Shown here in pieces: positions 6,489 through 13,516 of a stretch of DNA of 13,516 bases. A program made the translations under genes and the position numbers. Location of the stretch: assembly GCA_029266015.1 (NCBI GenBank), contig JAJUFK010000039.1, forward strand, positions 1 to 13,516, in the 5' to 3' direction. Position 1 is the first letter of the stretch, and every line of letters starts with the position of its first letter. This DNA comes from Bacteroidota bacterium (lineage in GTDB: Bacteria > Bacteroidota > Bacteroidia > Bacteroidales > UBA1715). Under the pieces are notes generated by a model that searched no databases, had not been told where the DNA came from, and saw only the letters and a program-made list of their open reading frames with translations.

Positions 6489-9251
6489 CTATTGCTTACT
6501 AATTATTTTACATGTAGACGTTACCGATCCTTGTTTTAGCTTTACAGTATATATTCCGGGTACTATATTGGGGAAATGACATGTGTACATACCTGTTTGG
6601 TCTTGAGGTTGAATACTATGAGAAAATATTTTTCTGCCTTGCATATCATACAGAGCAATAGTCAATACTGTTTGATTTTGTTCATATTGAATAGTACAAG
6701 AATTGGTAACTAATGATATAATAGTGCCATATTGTAAAGGTTCGGCAATATTAATTATAGGAGCTTTGGTTGTGTCAATAACATATTTTTGTTTTAATAT
6801 GCGTGCTACATCAACTATATCTTGTTTTGATTCACCAGCTATTATTGCATAACGAATTTTTACTGTTGAATCTTTAGGTAGTTCTCCAATTGTACAGTAT
6901 GAAATTGATGCTACAGGTACTCCTTCGTATTGCAAATATCCGGCTTGTTTTTTTTCGCGATTTAAAGTAAACCATATTTCAGGATCGGTAAATGCATCAC
7001 TTACATATACACTGTCTATACCTTGAGCATCATCAACAGCATATATACTTGATGTATGATGATGTAATGACATAATTCCCGCATGGAAGCCAAGAGGATC
7101 AACTGTTGTAATATGAGCAAGTTTAAGGCTATCGGTATAAGATAGTTTGTTATAAAATTGACTGATAATTTGCCAATCAATAAAAGCACCTGCTTTTAGG
7201 TTATGAATTGTAGAATCTGTTTTATTTGTTATTCGGTATTCATGTATTAGAGCATCTATATCGTCCCAAGCATAGATATATTGAGTTATATCTAATTTTA
7301 AATTATTACTTTTATATTTACTTTGTATTAATAAATCAATACTATCGGCTTGTAATATTTTGGGAAATTGCACAATAGAAAAATTGCGAGGAGTTCTAAA
7401 TTGTGCAGAAATCAGAGTATCATTTTGAGCGAGAACTAATCCTCCTTGATATAATAGATTAGGAAAATTTTTGTATACAATACCATTTTCTTGTTTATTA
7501 GTAGGATTCATTACTCCAATTGAACTGTTAGCAGTTGCAGTTGCTTTAAAATTTCCTATTTCAAAATCATAATACGAAGGATTAAATGATACAGGAATAT
7601 ATTCATACCCGTAATAATTAGCAGAAGCATAGGTAAGTTTAAAGTGAGTATTTATATCGGCAGGCAATGTGCTTACTATTTTAAATATAAATGGTTGAGA
7701 AAGTGTATATACACTTCCGCTGTCGAATACAGGAATTAATACATTAGATTCTAAAGGAGCTATAATTGACGTTTCACATGATATAGTAATATACATATTG
7801 GTAGCAGATGCCAAATAATTTTTGAAACTAATTTGTAATTCCAATGTATCGCCTTCATAATACATATATTGACCACTGCGATTGGTAACACTAAAACTTT
7901 GAACCCGAATCGAAGGTTTTGATGTATTGGTTAAGGCTTCATATGCATTTACTTCACCACTGCCAAGTAAATCAACATAGGGTAAATTTTCAGTTATACC
8001 ATATATGTCATTTGCTGTGGTTCTAATGCGTTCTGTTATATCGAGCGGAGTATACGATGGGTATTTACTTTTAATTAGTGCAGCAACTCCCGAAACAATA
8101 GGAGCAGCAAATGACGTTCCTCCATAAACAAACGTAGTTCCATTGTTTTTTGCCGTAGTTTTGTAACCTACAGAAGGAGCCGAAACATCAACATAGTAAT
8201 TCCAATTACTCCCTTTGGTAGCAGAGGTATACCATTTTTTGCTACCTTCTTGTGTTGACCCAACACTCAATGCATTGTTGTATGATGCAGGATAAAATAC
8301 GCCGGTATTATTGCTGTTACCTGCTGCTCCTACCACTAATGAATTACAGTTGAAAGTAGCATAATTAATTACATCTTGTCCATATTTAGTATATGATCCA
8401 GCACTTCCCCACGAGCAATTTATTATGTGTGCTCCTTGATTTGCAGCATATACTATTCCTTCGTACCCACGAGTAATAATTCCGGCATCGGTTGCTACCT
8501 TAATAGGTAAAAATTTACACTTGAATCCTACACCTGCAGTTGCAAATGAATTATGTACTTCGGCATTTGAAATACCTGCTACATACGTGCCATGATCTGA
8601 AACTCCTATGTCAGGATTGTTATCTTTTTCTGCAAAATCCCAACCTCTAAAATTATCAATATATCCATCATAGTCATCATCAAATCCATTTATAGGATCG
8701 GCATAATTATATTTGATTTGATTTACCAAATCAGTATGAGCTATAGCTACACCGGCATCAACTATAGCTATTACTGTGTTTGTATCTCCTTTGTGTACAT
8801 TCCATGCATCATACACATAACATGTATTTAAATGATATAAAAATGGTACTTCGGGGTCATTTGGAACATACAATAATTCATGAATATAGTTTGGTTCGGC
8901 ATATTCTATAAAAGGCATGCTCCGTAAATATGCAATTACTTTTTCTAACGGATAATCTTGAGTGTAGTAAAAATCATAAATATGTGTAATATCAACACAG
9001 CTATCACAGTTTTGTGGCATTTTTGCATGTGGAAATTTTTGTTGAGGAACCTGAGCTCCTATAGCTTGCATAAATGCTTGAAACGCTTGTGAATATTCAT
9101 TATTTGCAGGCATTGATTTTAAGAGGGGTTTGTATTTAAAAACAATATACTTATCTTCAGCAGGTAACCCATTATATTTTGTAATATTTTGTGCAAAACT
9201 TATGTGAAACATCATAGTTATTGCTGCACCTATAAATAAAATTGTTTTCAT
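6489..9251 (-). CDS. secreted subtilisin-like (S8) serine protease with T9SS sorting domain
   Basis: A large exported protease, 920 residues from ATG 9251 or 924 from ATG 9263 (numbering below uses the longer form). A signal peptide ends at FAQ (about 25). An inhibitor-like propeptide spans about 26-130. The S8 domain (about 135-445) has triad residues D169 (IVDAG, where DSG or DTG is commoner), H224 (DHGTYVAG) and S384 (GGTSFAAP), with oxyanion N316 (GAAGNS). A DxDxDGxxxD-like loop at 195-203 may bind calcium. About 450-840 is beta-rich and unassigned. About 850-924 is a type A T9SS domain (LYDMQGRKIFSHS, GIYTVKL), marking export across the outer membrane and anchoring or release there. ATG 9251 starts 4 nt after mlaF and gives a tidy MKTILF signal peptide; ATG 9263 would overlap mlaF by 8 nt. 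Substrate unknown. Confidence 0.93.
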   Translation of the reverse strand: MKTILFIGAAITMMFHISFAQNITKYNGLPAEDKYIVFKYKPLLKSMPANNEYSQAFQAFMQAIGAQVPQQKFPHAKMPQNCDSCVDITHIYDFYYTQDYPLEKVIAYLRSMPFIEYAEPNYIHELLYVPNDPEVPFLYHLNTCYVYDAWNVHKGDTNTVIAIVDAGVAIAHTDLVNQIKYNYADPINGFDDDYDGYIDNFRGWDFAEKDNNPDIGVSDHGTYVAGISNAEVHNSFATAGVGFKCKFLPIKVATDAGIITRGYEGIVYAANQGAHIINCSWGSAGSYTKYGQDVINYATFNCNSLVVGAAGNSNNTGVFYPASYNNALSVGSTQEGSKKWYTSATKGSNWNYYVDVSAPSVGYKTTAKNNGTTFVYGGTSFAAPIVSGVAALIKSKYPSYTPLDITERIRTTANDIYGITENLPYVDLLGSGEVNAYEALTNTSKPSIRVQSFSVTNRSGQYMYYEGDTLELQISFKNYLASATNMYITISCETSIIAPLESNVLIPVFDSGSVYTLSQPFIFKIVSTLPADINTHFKLTYASANYYGYEYIPVSFNPSYYDFEIGNFKATATANSSIGVMNPTNKQENGIVYKNFPNLLYQGGLVLAQNDTLISAQFRTPRNFSIVQFPKILQADSIDLLIQSKYKSNNLKLDITQYIYAWDDIDALIHEYRITNKTDSTIHNLKAGAFIDWQIISQFYNKLSYTDSLKLAHITTVDPLGFHAGIMSLHHHTSSIYAVDDAQGIDSVYVSDAFTDPEIWFTLNREKKQAGYLQYEGVPVASISYCTIGELPKDSTVKIRYAIIAGESKQDIVDVARILKQKYVIDTTKAPIINIAEPLQYGTIISLVTNSCTIQYEQNQTVLTIALYDMQGRKIFSHSIQPQDQTGMYTCHFPNIVPGIYTVKLKQGSVTSTCKIISKQ

Positions 9252-9255
9252 GGGC

Positions 9256-10011
9256 TTACACATAAAATTTTTTTAATTTTTTTGTTAATTCCGATGCAAA
9301 AATCAAATCATTAAGTTCTTCATTGTCGGTACGCCAAATTTCTTCTTTATTGCCTTGCCACCATTTTTTACCTTGATGAATAAAAATAATATTATCGGCA
9401 ATTTCCATTACCGAATTCATATCATGTGTATTTATAACGGCAGTTATATTAAATTCGAGAATAATTTCTTTTATGAGATTATCAATAACTATTGATGTAA
9501 TTGGATCTAAACCTGAATTTGGTTCATCACAAAATAAATATTTTGGATTGAGAGCAATAGCTCGAGCAATAGCAACACGTTTTTGCATACCGCCACTAAT
9601 TTCGGCAGGATACAAGTGATTTTTATTTATAACTTCAACACGTTTTAAGCAAAAATTGGCTCGTTCTCTGCATTCTTCGTAACTCAAATTTGAGAACATT
9701 TTAAGAGGAAACATTACATTTTCTTCTAATGTTGCAGAATCAAATAATGCTCCGCCTTGAAATACCATACCTATTTCTTTTCTGATTTCTTTACGTTGTT
9801 TCAAATCCATATTGGTAAAGTCACGATTATGAAATAGGATTCTACCCGCATCAATTTCATGTAACCCTACTATTGATTTAAGTAACACGGTTTTACCCGA
9901 ACCACTTTTGCCGATTGTAAAGTTAACCTTTCCTTCTTGAAAAGTAGTAGATATATCGTCAAGAACTTTGAAGTCTTTAAATGATTTTGATATGTGTTGT
10001 AATTCTATCAT
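9256..10011 (-). CDS. mlaF: ABC transporter ATPase of the Mla lipid-transport system
   Basis: A 251-residue cytosolic ATPase that pairs with the MlaE permease to drive phospholipid movement between the inner membrane and an MCE (MlaD-type) periplasmic protein, keeping the outer membrane asymmetric. Walker A is GKSGSGKT (34-41), the Q-loop Q85 lies in MVFQGGALFDS (a block characteristic of MlaF-type ATPases), the signature is SGGMQKR (139-145), Walker B LFCDEP (159-164) and the switch histidine H196 (NTHDM). All catalytic elements are intact. It starts 1 nt after the mlaE stop and is followed almost at once by the S8 protease. No mlaD, mlaC or mlaB gene is adjacent; the MCE partner must be elsewhere. 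Confidence 0.92.
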   Translation of the reverse strand: MIELQHISKSFKDFKVLDDISTTFQEGKVNFTIGKSGSGKTVLLKSIVGLHEIDAGRILFHNRDFTNMDLKQRKEIRKEIGMVFQGGALFDSATLEENVMFPLKMFSNLSYEECRERANFCLKRVEVINKNHLYPAEISGGMQKRVAIARAIALNPKYLFCDEPNSGLDPITSIVIDNLIKEIILEFNITAVINTHDMNSVMEIADNIIFIHQGKKWWQGNKEEIWRTDNEELNDLIFASELTKKLKKFYV

Positions 10012-10012
10012 A

Positions 10013-10759
10013 CTATAATAAAATAGAAGTAAGAATTAAATTAAAAATTAATATTACCAATGTGCTGTTTACTACAGCTTTTGTACTTGAATGTCCAACT
10101 TCTAAGGCGCCACCATTGGTAAAGTATCCAAAGTAACTTGAAATAGAAGTAATAATTACACCAAAAAATGATATTTTAATTAAACTATACAGTATATAAT
10201 ACGGAATAAATAAATATTGAATTCCATATACAAATTGACTTGTAGGTACTTCACCGCTTAATTCTCCGGCAATCCATCCGCCGCTTATACCTACTATCAT
10301 GCTTATTAAACATAAAAATGGAAATGTGCAAAGAGCAGCTACAATTTTGGGTAAAATGAGAAAGTTGGCCGAATTTACTCCCATTATTTCTAATGCATCT
10401 ATTTGTTGAGTTACACGCATAGTTCCTATTTCCGATGCTATATTAGATCCAACTTTTCCGGCTAAAATAAGGCCAACTATGGTTGACGAAAATTCAAGAA
10501 AAATACTATCGCGGGTACCTAATCCTATTAAATAATCGGGGTAGAGCGGATTGGTCATATTGTATGCTGTTTGCAATGTAAGAACAGCACCCATAAATAA
10601 AGAAATAATTGCAACAATTGTAATTGAATTATATCCAATCACAATAATTTCACGTGATACATTTGCAAAAAATAGTTTTGAATCGTCTGGTTTAGTTACT
10701 ACCCTTCGCATGAGCATAAAATAACGACCTATATAATAAAAAAAGTTATATAAACTCAT
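10013..10759 (-). CDS. mlaE: MlaE-family lipid ABC transporter permease
   Basis: A 248-residue inner-membrane permease, the family's usual length. After an amphipathic N-terminus (LYNFFYYIGRYFMLMRR) there is a membrane segment (ITIVAIISLFMGAVLTLQ, about 46-63) and the conserved MlaE core GLILAGKVGSNIASEIGTMRVTEQ-like block (here about 97-119, with TQQIDALEIMGV), followed by three to four more membrane segments. These are hallmarks of MlaE/YrbE/TGD1 proteins, which dimerise with MlaF. It is the first gene of the leftward directon. I could not find a convincing TAnnTTTG promoter in the AT-rich spacer upstream (10760-10846). Whether the system imports or exports lipid cannot be read from sequence. 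Confidence 0.92.
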   Translation of the reverse strand: MSLYNFFYYIGRYFMLMRRVVTKPDDSKLFFANVSREIIVIGYNSITIVAIISLFMGAVLTLQTAYNMTNPLYPDYLIGLGTRDSIFLEFSSTIVGLILAGKVGSNIASEIGTMRVTQQIDALEIMGVNSANFLILPKIVAALCTFPFLCLISMIVGISGGWIAGELSGEVPTSQFVYGIQYLFIPYYILYSLIKISFFGVIITSISSYFGYFTNGGALEVGHSSTKAVVNSTLVILIFNLILTSILL

Positions 10760-10846
10760 GAAAATTTGATATTTAAAAAATAAAAAACTTTAGTATACAA
10801 TTTTTTATAAAAATAATATATTTTTCAATAGAAATAAAGAATTAAC

Positions 10847-10894
10847 AGAATTACTTGTATTTACTTTGAAATAGCATTAAATTACAAGTATTCT
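10847..10894 (-). repeat. imperfect inverted repeat just after purB, possible terminator
   Basis: TACTTGTA (10852-10859) and TACAAGTA (10883-10890) are perfect 8-nt inverted arms. They extend outward as AGAA (10847-10850) against TTCT (10891-10894) with one bulged base at 10851. The loop is 23 nt. The dyad starts 2 nt past the purB stop codon on the purB transcript and is followed there by a moderately U-rich run. The stem is AT-rich and the loop long, so it would be a weak intrinsic terminator; an operator or mRNA 3'-end structure is also possible. Confidence 0.45.
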
Positions 10895-10895
10895 T

Positions 10896-12239
10896 TTAAA
10901 TTCCGGTATAATTATACGGAGTTATTGCTCGTAATTCATTTTTTACAATTTCACTTACTTGCAATGTATCTATGAAAGCTTCTATAGAAACTTGATTTAT
11001 TACACTATTTGTTCGTGTAAGTTCTTTTAATGCTTCATAAGGATTTGGATATCCTTCTCGTCTAAGTATGGTTTGAATACCTTCCGCTACAACAGCCCAA
11101 TTAGCTTCTAAATCGGCATGTATGGCAGTTTCATTTATTAATAATTTACCTAATCCTTTTTGAATCGATAATAATGCTATAAGGGTATGTGCCATGGGAA
11201 CACCTATATTTCGTAAGACTGTTGAGTCTGTAAGGTCGCGTTGTAATCGTGAAATAGGAAGTTTTGCTGAAAGATGTTCAAATACAGCATTTGCTATACC
11301 TAGGTTCCCTTCAGCATTTTCAAAGTCTATAGGGTTAACTTTATGTGGCATAGCCGATGAACCGACTTCATTTTTTTGAATTTTTTGTTTAAAGTAATTT
11401 ATAGAAATATATTGCCACATATCTCGGCATAAATCTATTAAAATTGTATTTATTCGTTTGAAGGCATCACATATTGACGCTAAGTTGTCATAATGTTCAA
11501 TTTGTGTTGTTGTTTGAGAACGATGCAGACCTAACATGTCATTCACAAAATTATTACCGAATACTTGCCAGTTAATAGAAGGATATGCTACATGATGAGC
11601 ATTAAAGTTACCTGTAGCACCTCCAAATTTAGCAGAATAGGGAATAGTTTGTAGTTGTTCTAATTGTATATGAGCACGTTCAACAAATACTTGAATTTCT
11701 TTACCCAAACGAGTGGGAGATGCCGGTTGTCCGTGAGTTCGGGCTAACATGGGAATATCTTTGTATTCTTCTACTAATTGTGATAATTTTGAAAGCACTT
11801 GCTCTATTGCCGGGTACATTACTTGATACATTGCTTCTTTTAATGAAAGAGGGACGGCAGTATTATTTACATCTTGAGAAGTAAGCCCAAAGTGAATAAA
11901 TTCTTTATATTGTGTTAATCCCAACACATCAAATTTTTCTTTAATAAAATATTCTACAGCCTTTACATCATGATTGGTAGTTTTTTCAATATCCTTTATG
12001 CGTTGAGCATCGGCAATACTAAATGATGTATATATAGTTCGAAGTTGTTTAAACATGTCAGAATTTATACCATGTAATTGGGGTATTGAAGCATTGCACA
12101 AAGCAATAAAATATTCTATTTCTACCCTTACTCTATAGTATATTAAAGCATGCTCAGAAAAATACAGTGATAATTTTTCTGTTTTATCATGGTATCTTCC
12201 GTCTATTGGAGATATTGCAGTAAGCGAATCTAAAGTCAT
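10896..12239 (-). CDS. purB: adenylosuccinate lyase
   Basis: A 447-residue enzyme of purine synthesis. It releases fumarate from SAICAR to form AICAR and from adenylosuccinate to form AMP, working as a cytosolic homotetramer. The N-terminus LTAISPIDGRY is the PurB hallmark. TTNHDVKAVEYF is at 87-98, FIHFGLTSQDVNN at 114-126 and RTHGQPASPT at 167-176 (catalytic H169). The fumarase/aspartase superfamily signature GSSAMPHKVNPIDFEN lies at 293-308, with the mobile-loop catalytic serine around 294-295 and K300. LQRDLTDSTVLRN (332-344) is also conserved. It aligns with E. coli PurB (456 residues) almost end to end, ending slightly earlier after ITPYNYTG. All key residues are present. It is divergent from the DUF2185 gene. 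Confidence 0.97.
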   Translation of the reverse strand: MTLDSLTAISPIDGRYHDKTEKLSLYFSEHALIYYRVRVEIEYFIALCNASIPQLHGINSDMFKQLRTIYTSFSIADAQRIKDIEKTTNHDVKAVEYFIKEKFDVLGLTQYKEFIHFGLTSQDVNNTAVPLSLKEAMYQVMYPAIEQVLSKLSQLVEEYKDIPMLARTHGQPASPTRLGKEIQVFVERAHIQLEQLQTIPYSAKFGGATGNFNAHHVAYPSINWQVFGNNFVNDMLGLHRSQTTTQIEHYDNLASICDAFKRINTILIDLCRDMWQYISINYFKQKIQKNEVGSSAMPHKVNPIDFENAEGNLGIANAVFEHLSAKLPISRLQRDLTDSTVLRNIGVPMAHTLIALLSIQKGLGKLLINETAIHADLEANWAVVAEGIQTILRREGYPNPYEALKELTRTNSVINQVSIEAFIDTLQVSEIVKNELRAITPYNYTGI

Positions 12240-12297
12240 AGATATTAAGATTTTTAAAAATGTAAAAATACAATAATTTAGTTATGCAAAAAAATAG

Positions 12298-12305
12298 TAT
12301 TTTTG
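12298..12305 (+). promoter_or_regulatory. -7-like promoter box of the DUF2185 gene
   Basis: TATTTTTG matches the Bacteroidota -7 form TAnnTTTG and lies 18 nt before the ATG, implying a leader of roughly 12 nt. The upstream element is poor: only TTTA at 12277-12280, 17 nt away. No clear promoter for the divergent purB was recognised in the remaining bases between 12240 and 12297. Confidence 0.45.
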
Positions 12306-12323
12306 AGATATAAAAAATAACTT

Positions 12324-12650
12324 ATGGCAAAAACCTATATTATACCCGAACAAAACATTCAAGAATTAATAAAACCTATTGGTTATTGTATAGCTTCAAA
12401 CAGAATAACTGTAGATGGTGCACAAGTTGGGTTTATGTATAGAGAGGCTCCCGAAGATGAAGATGATAGCGGTTGGCGTTTTGTAGCTGGAGATGAAACA
12501 CAAGAATATTTAGATGATACATTAAATTTTATGATGTTTGATGTGAATTATATTGCTAATATTGACAGAGCTATTATTCCATACTTGCATTTAAAAAAAG
12601 GAACTGAATTAGAACGAGTTCAAGGAACAGACACATTTGTTCTATATTAA
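12324..12650 (+). CDS. DUF2185 / Imm33-type protein
   Basis: A 108-residue acidic cytosolic protein without signal peptide. The core reads YCIASNRIT (21-29), then VGFMYREAPEDEDDSGW (35-51) and RFVAGDETQEYLDD (52-65). This G(Y/F)MYRE...DSGWRF.(A/S)GDE..EY pattern is the hallmark of the DUF2185 family, which Pfam groups with the Imm33 class of immunity proteins on the basis of polymorphic toxin loci. No toxin gene is adjacent here, so an immunity role is not supported by context; in many genomes these proteins are stand-alone and uncharacterised. It is transcribed divergently from purB from a nearby TATTTTTG box. The siaC-like gene follows 170 nt downstream on the same strand. Confidence 0.8.
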   Translation: MAKTYIIPEQNIQELIKPIGYCIASNRITVDGAQVGFMYREAPEDEDDSGWRFVAGDETQEYLDDTLNFMMFDVNYIANIDRAIIPYLHLKKGTELERVQGTDTFVLY

Positions 12651-12820
12651 AAAATTTGTAATTGTATACTTTTGAGAAAAACATTCGTTATAACACATGT
12701 GTTAACAGAGAATAATTTGTAGAAAATGAAAAAAAAAAGCTTTATCAATTTTTTTTACGATAAATTTTGTTATTTTTAATTTTACACATATTTTTACAAA
12801 AAAAACTAGTACTATCGATT
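12651..12820 (+). other. 170-nt spacer with A/T-tract hairpin and promoter-like box
   Basis: Very AT-rich spacer between the DUF2185 and SiaC-like genes. TACTTTTG at 12667-12674 fits TAnnTTTG but lacks a TTTG at about 20 nt upstream. A perfect 14-bp palindrome follows at 12691-12704. An A10 run (12729-12738) faces a T8 run (12749-12756) across a 10-nt loop, and overlapping this are TTTATC (12741-12746) and GATAAA (12759-12764), also inverted. These two foldings exclude each other; either could end the upstream transcript. No promoter closer to the ATG at 12821 fits the consensus. Confidence 0.4.
12691..12704. repeat. perfect 14-bp palindrome, candidate operator
   Basis: TAACACATGTGTTA is its own reverse complement over all 14 bases. 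It lies 17 nt downstream of the TACTTTTG box and 117 nt before the SiaC-like ATG. A perfect dyad of this length near a promoter-like box is the usual form of a dimeric repressor site. No matching copy was noticed elsewhere in the window and no regulator gene is adjacent. Confidence 0.45.
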
Positions 12821-13195
12821 ATGGAATCATTACTTATTCAAAATACTGAAGATACCCCGCAAATTGATTTTGATTTGGGCACAGGAATTTTTTCGATTTC
12901 AGGTCGATCACTCCCCGAAAATGCTATAGAATTCTATATGCCTATTTTGGAATGGATAGAAAAGGTACTAAGTGAAACTTCAGGAAAAACATATATATTC
13001 GAAATAAAATTAGAATATTTTAACACGGCATCTTCTAAGCAATTAGCAAAAATGCTTCTTATGATTGAAAAATACAATGAACTTCATAATATTATTATTC
13101 GTTGGTGTTACGAAAAAGAAGATAATGACATGTTAGTTTCTGGAAATCAATATTCTAAATTTTTAAAATTGAAGTTTGAATTTATAGAATATTAA
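12821..13195 (+). CDS. SiaC-like (DUF1987) regulatory phosphoprotein
   Basis: A 124-residue soluble protein of the DUF1987/SiaC family. The order LLIQNTEDTPQIDFD (4-18), FSISGRSLPENAIEFYMPILEW (24-45), then KLEYFNTASSKQLAKML (63-79) and a final strand IIIRWCYEKED (91-101) is diagnostic. In Pseudomonas, SiaC binds the diguanylate cyclase SiaD and is switched by phosphorylation of a threonine (T68) by SiaB and dephosphorylation by SiaA. T69 in the NTASS motif occupies the same place, so phospho-control is plausible. None of SiaA, SiaB or SiaD is encoded nearby. The ATG at 12821 begins the family N-terminus; an open frame extends upstream to 12767 but adds 18 unconserved residues. It converges with the MATE gene, 15 nt between stops. 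Confidence 0.88.
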   Translation: MESLLIQNTEDTPQIDFDLGTGIFSISGRSLPENAIEFYMPILEWIEKVLSETSGKTYIFEIKLEYFNTASSKQLAKMLLMIEKYNELHNIIIRWCYEKEDNDMLVSGNQYSKFLKLKFEFIEY

Positions 13196-13210
13196 TTTTG
13201 TATAAATTAT

Positions 13211-13516
13211 TTATTCTTCTATTTCTTGTATTCTTTTTCTTACAATTATTTTCATTTTCCATCTGCCTAATAGATAATAGGCTGTAGAAAAAGTCATACC
13301 GAATAACCACCCAGCCGGTATACCCCACCAAATACCAATTTCGCCAAATAGAGTACTAAGCCAATACGATAAAGGAACACGTATACCCCATAATGCAAAT
13401 AATGTTACAAACATAGGTATTATAGTATCTCCGGCGCCTCGTAACACTCCATTTGAAATAAATAATATGGCAAATGCAAAATAAAATGGGCTTACTATCA
13501 TTAAGTAATCTACACC
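13211..13516 (-). CDS. MATE-family efflux transporter, C-terminal part (partial)
   Basis: The last 101 residues of a multidrug and toxin extrusion (MATE) transporter, an inner-membrane antiporter that exports organic compounds using a Na+ or H+ gradient. The frame is open to the window edge (GVDYLMIVSPFYFAFA at the start of the visible part), so ATG 13501 is internal and not the true start. The diagnostic segment is ISNGVLRGAGDTIIPM, the conserved G.LRGAGDT loop of MATE proteins. Three membrane segments and a basic-acidic tail (KIIVRKRIQEIEE) follow. About three quarters of the gene lies outside. The substrate cannot be inferred. It converges with the SiaC-like gene, with no obvious terminator between them. 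Confidence 0.87.
   Translation of the reverse strand, partial: GVDYLMIVSPFYFAFAILFISNGVLRGAGDTIIPMFVTLFALWGIRVPLSYWLSTLFGEIGIWWGIPAGWLFGMTFSTAYYLLGRWKMKIIVRKRIQEIEE

Noticed and set aside
11194..11379. Open frame on the + strand inside purB.
   Set aside because: It is antisense to the best conserved part of adenylosuccinate lyase, including the signature serine loop.
12240..12297. Promoter of purB on the - strand.
   Set aside because: The closest candidate reads TATTTTTTTG on that strand, two bases too long for TAnnTTTG, with no properly spaced upstream element; it was not listed as a feature.
12295..12650. Toxin-immunity pair formed by the Imm33-type gene and the next gene.
   Set aside because: The neighbour is a recognisable SiaC/DUF1987 protein, not a toxin, and a 170-nt spacer with its own promoter-like box separates them.
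12767..12820. N-terminal extension of the SiaC-like protein.
   Set aside because: The extra 18 residues come from AT-rich spacer and precede the family's own N-terminus at ATG 12821.
1..13516. Mobile element, CRISPR array, tRNA, phage or integration sites.
   Set aside because: No transposase, integrase, regularly spaced direct repeats, tRNA-like cloverleaf or long terminal inverted repeats were found on reading the window.

Overview
The window is strongly AT-rich chromosomal DNA from a member of the Bacteroidota, most likely the Bacteroidales or a close relative. Three things point there. A large secreted subtilisin-like protease ends in a type A C-terminal sorting domain of the type IX secretion system (T9SS). 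Boxes matching the Bacteroidota promoter form TTTG-N19..21-TAnnTTTG precede genes, and Shine-Dalgarno sequences are mostly absent. The protein set (PssA with the PTPANALFF signature, MlaE/MlaF, S8 protease with T9SS tail, SiaC-like DUF1987) is also typical. I see no phage, IS, CRISPR, tRNA or rRNA sequence, so this looks like ordinary core and envelope genome rather than an island.

Left part, + strand (1-5125). The 3' end of pssA (phosphatidylserine synthase) is followed after 3 nt by a 926-residue soluble hybrid histidine kinase (three PAS, GAF, HisKA, HATPase, REC). A 137-nt spacer with small hairpins leads to a 139-residue STAS/SpoIIAA-like protein with an unusual GTG start behind a G-rich ribosome binding site. 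A good promoter then drives thrH (HAD phosphoserine phosphatase/homoserine phosphotransferase) and zupT (ZIP metal transporter), 5 nt apart.

Middle part, - strand (5122-10759). Reading leftwards there is a tight five-gene directon: mlaE (lipid-transport permease), mlaF (its ATPase), the T9SS-exported S8 protease, an uncharacterised secreted 303-residue protein and a small lipocalin-like lipoprotein. The gaps are about 1, 4, 23 and 21 nt. All five products act in or pass through the envelope. The last gene overlaps the zupT stop codon tail to tail.

Right part (10847-13516). purB (adenylosuccinate lyase, - strand) is separated from mlaE by a spacer with an imperfect dyad. Divergent from purB, on the + strand, are a small DUF2185/Imm33-type protein and then a SiaC-like DUF1987 regulatory protein. 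The 170-nt spacer between them holds a perfect 14-bp palindrome. The 3' end of a MATE-family transporter (- strand) runs off the right edge.

No new multi-gene system can be claimed with confidence. The best leads are the MlaEF-protease-secreted protein-lipoprotein directon, the orphan SiaC-like protein with its palindromic upstream region, and the STAS-like gene with its structured leader next to a hybrid kinase that has no output domain.
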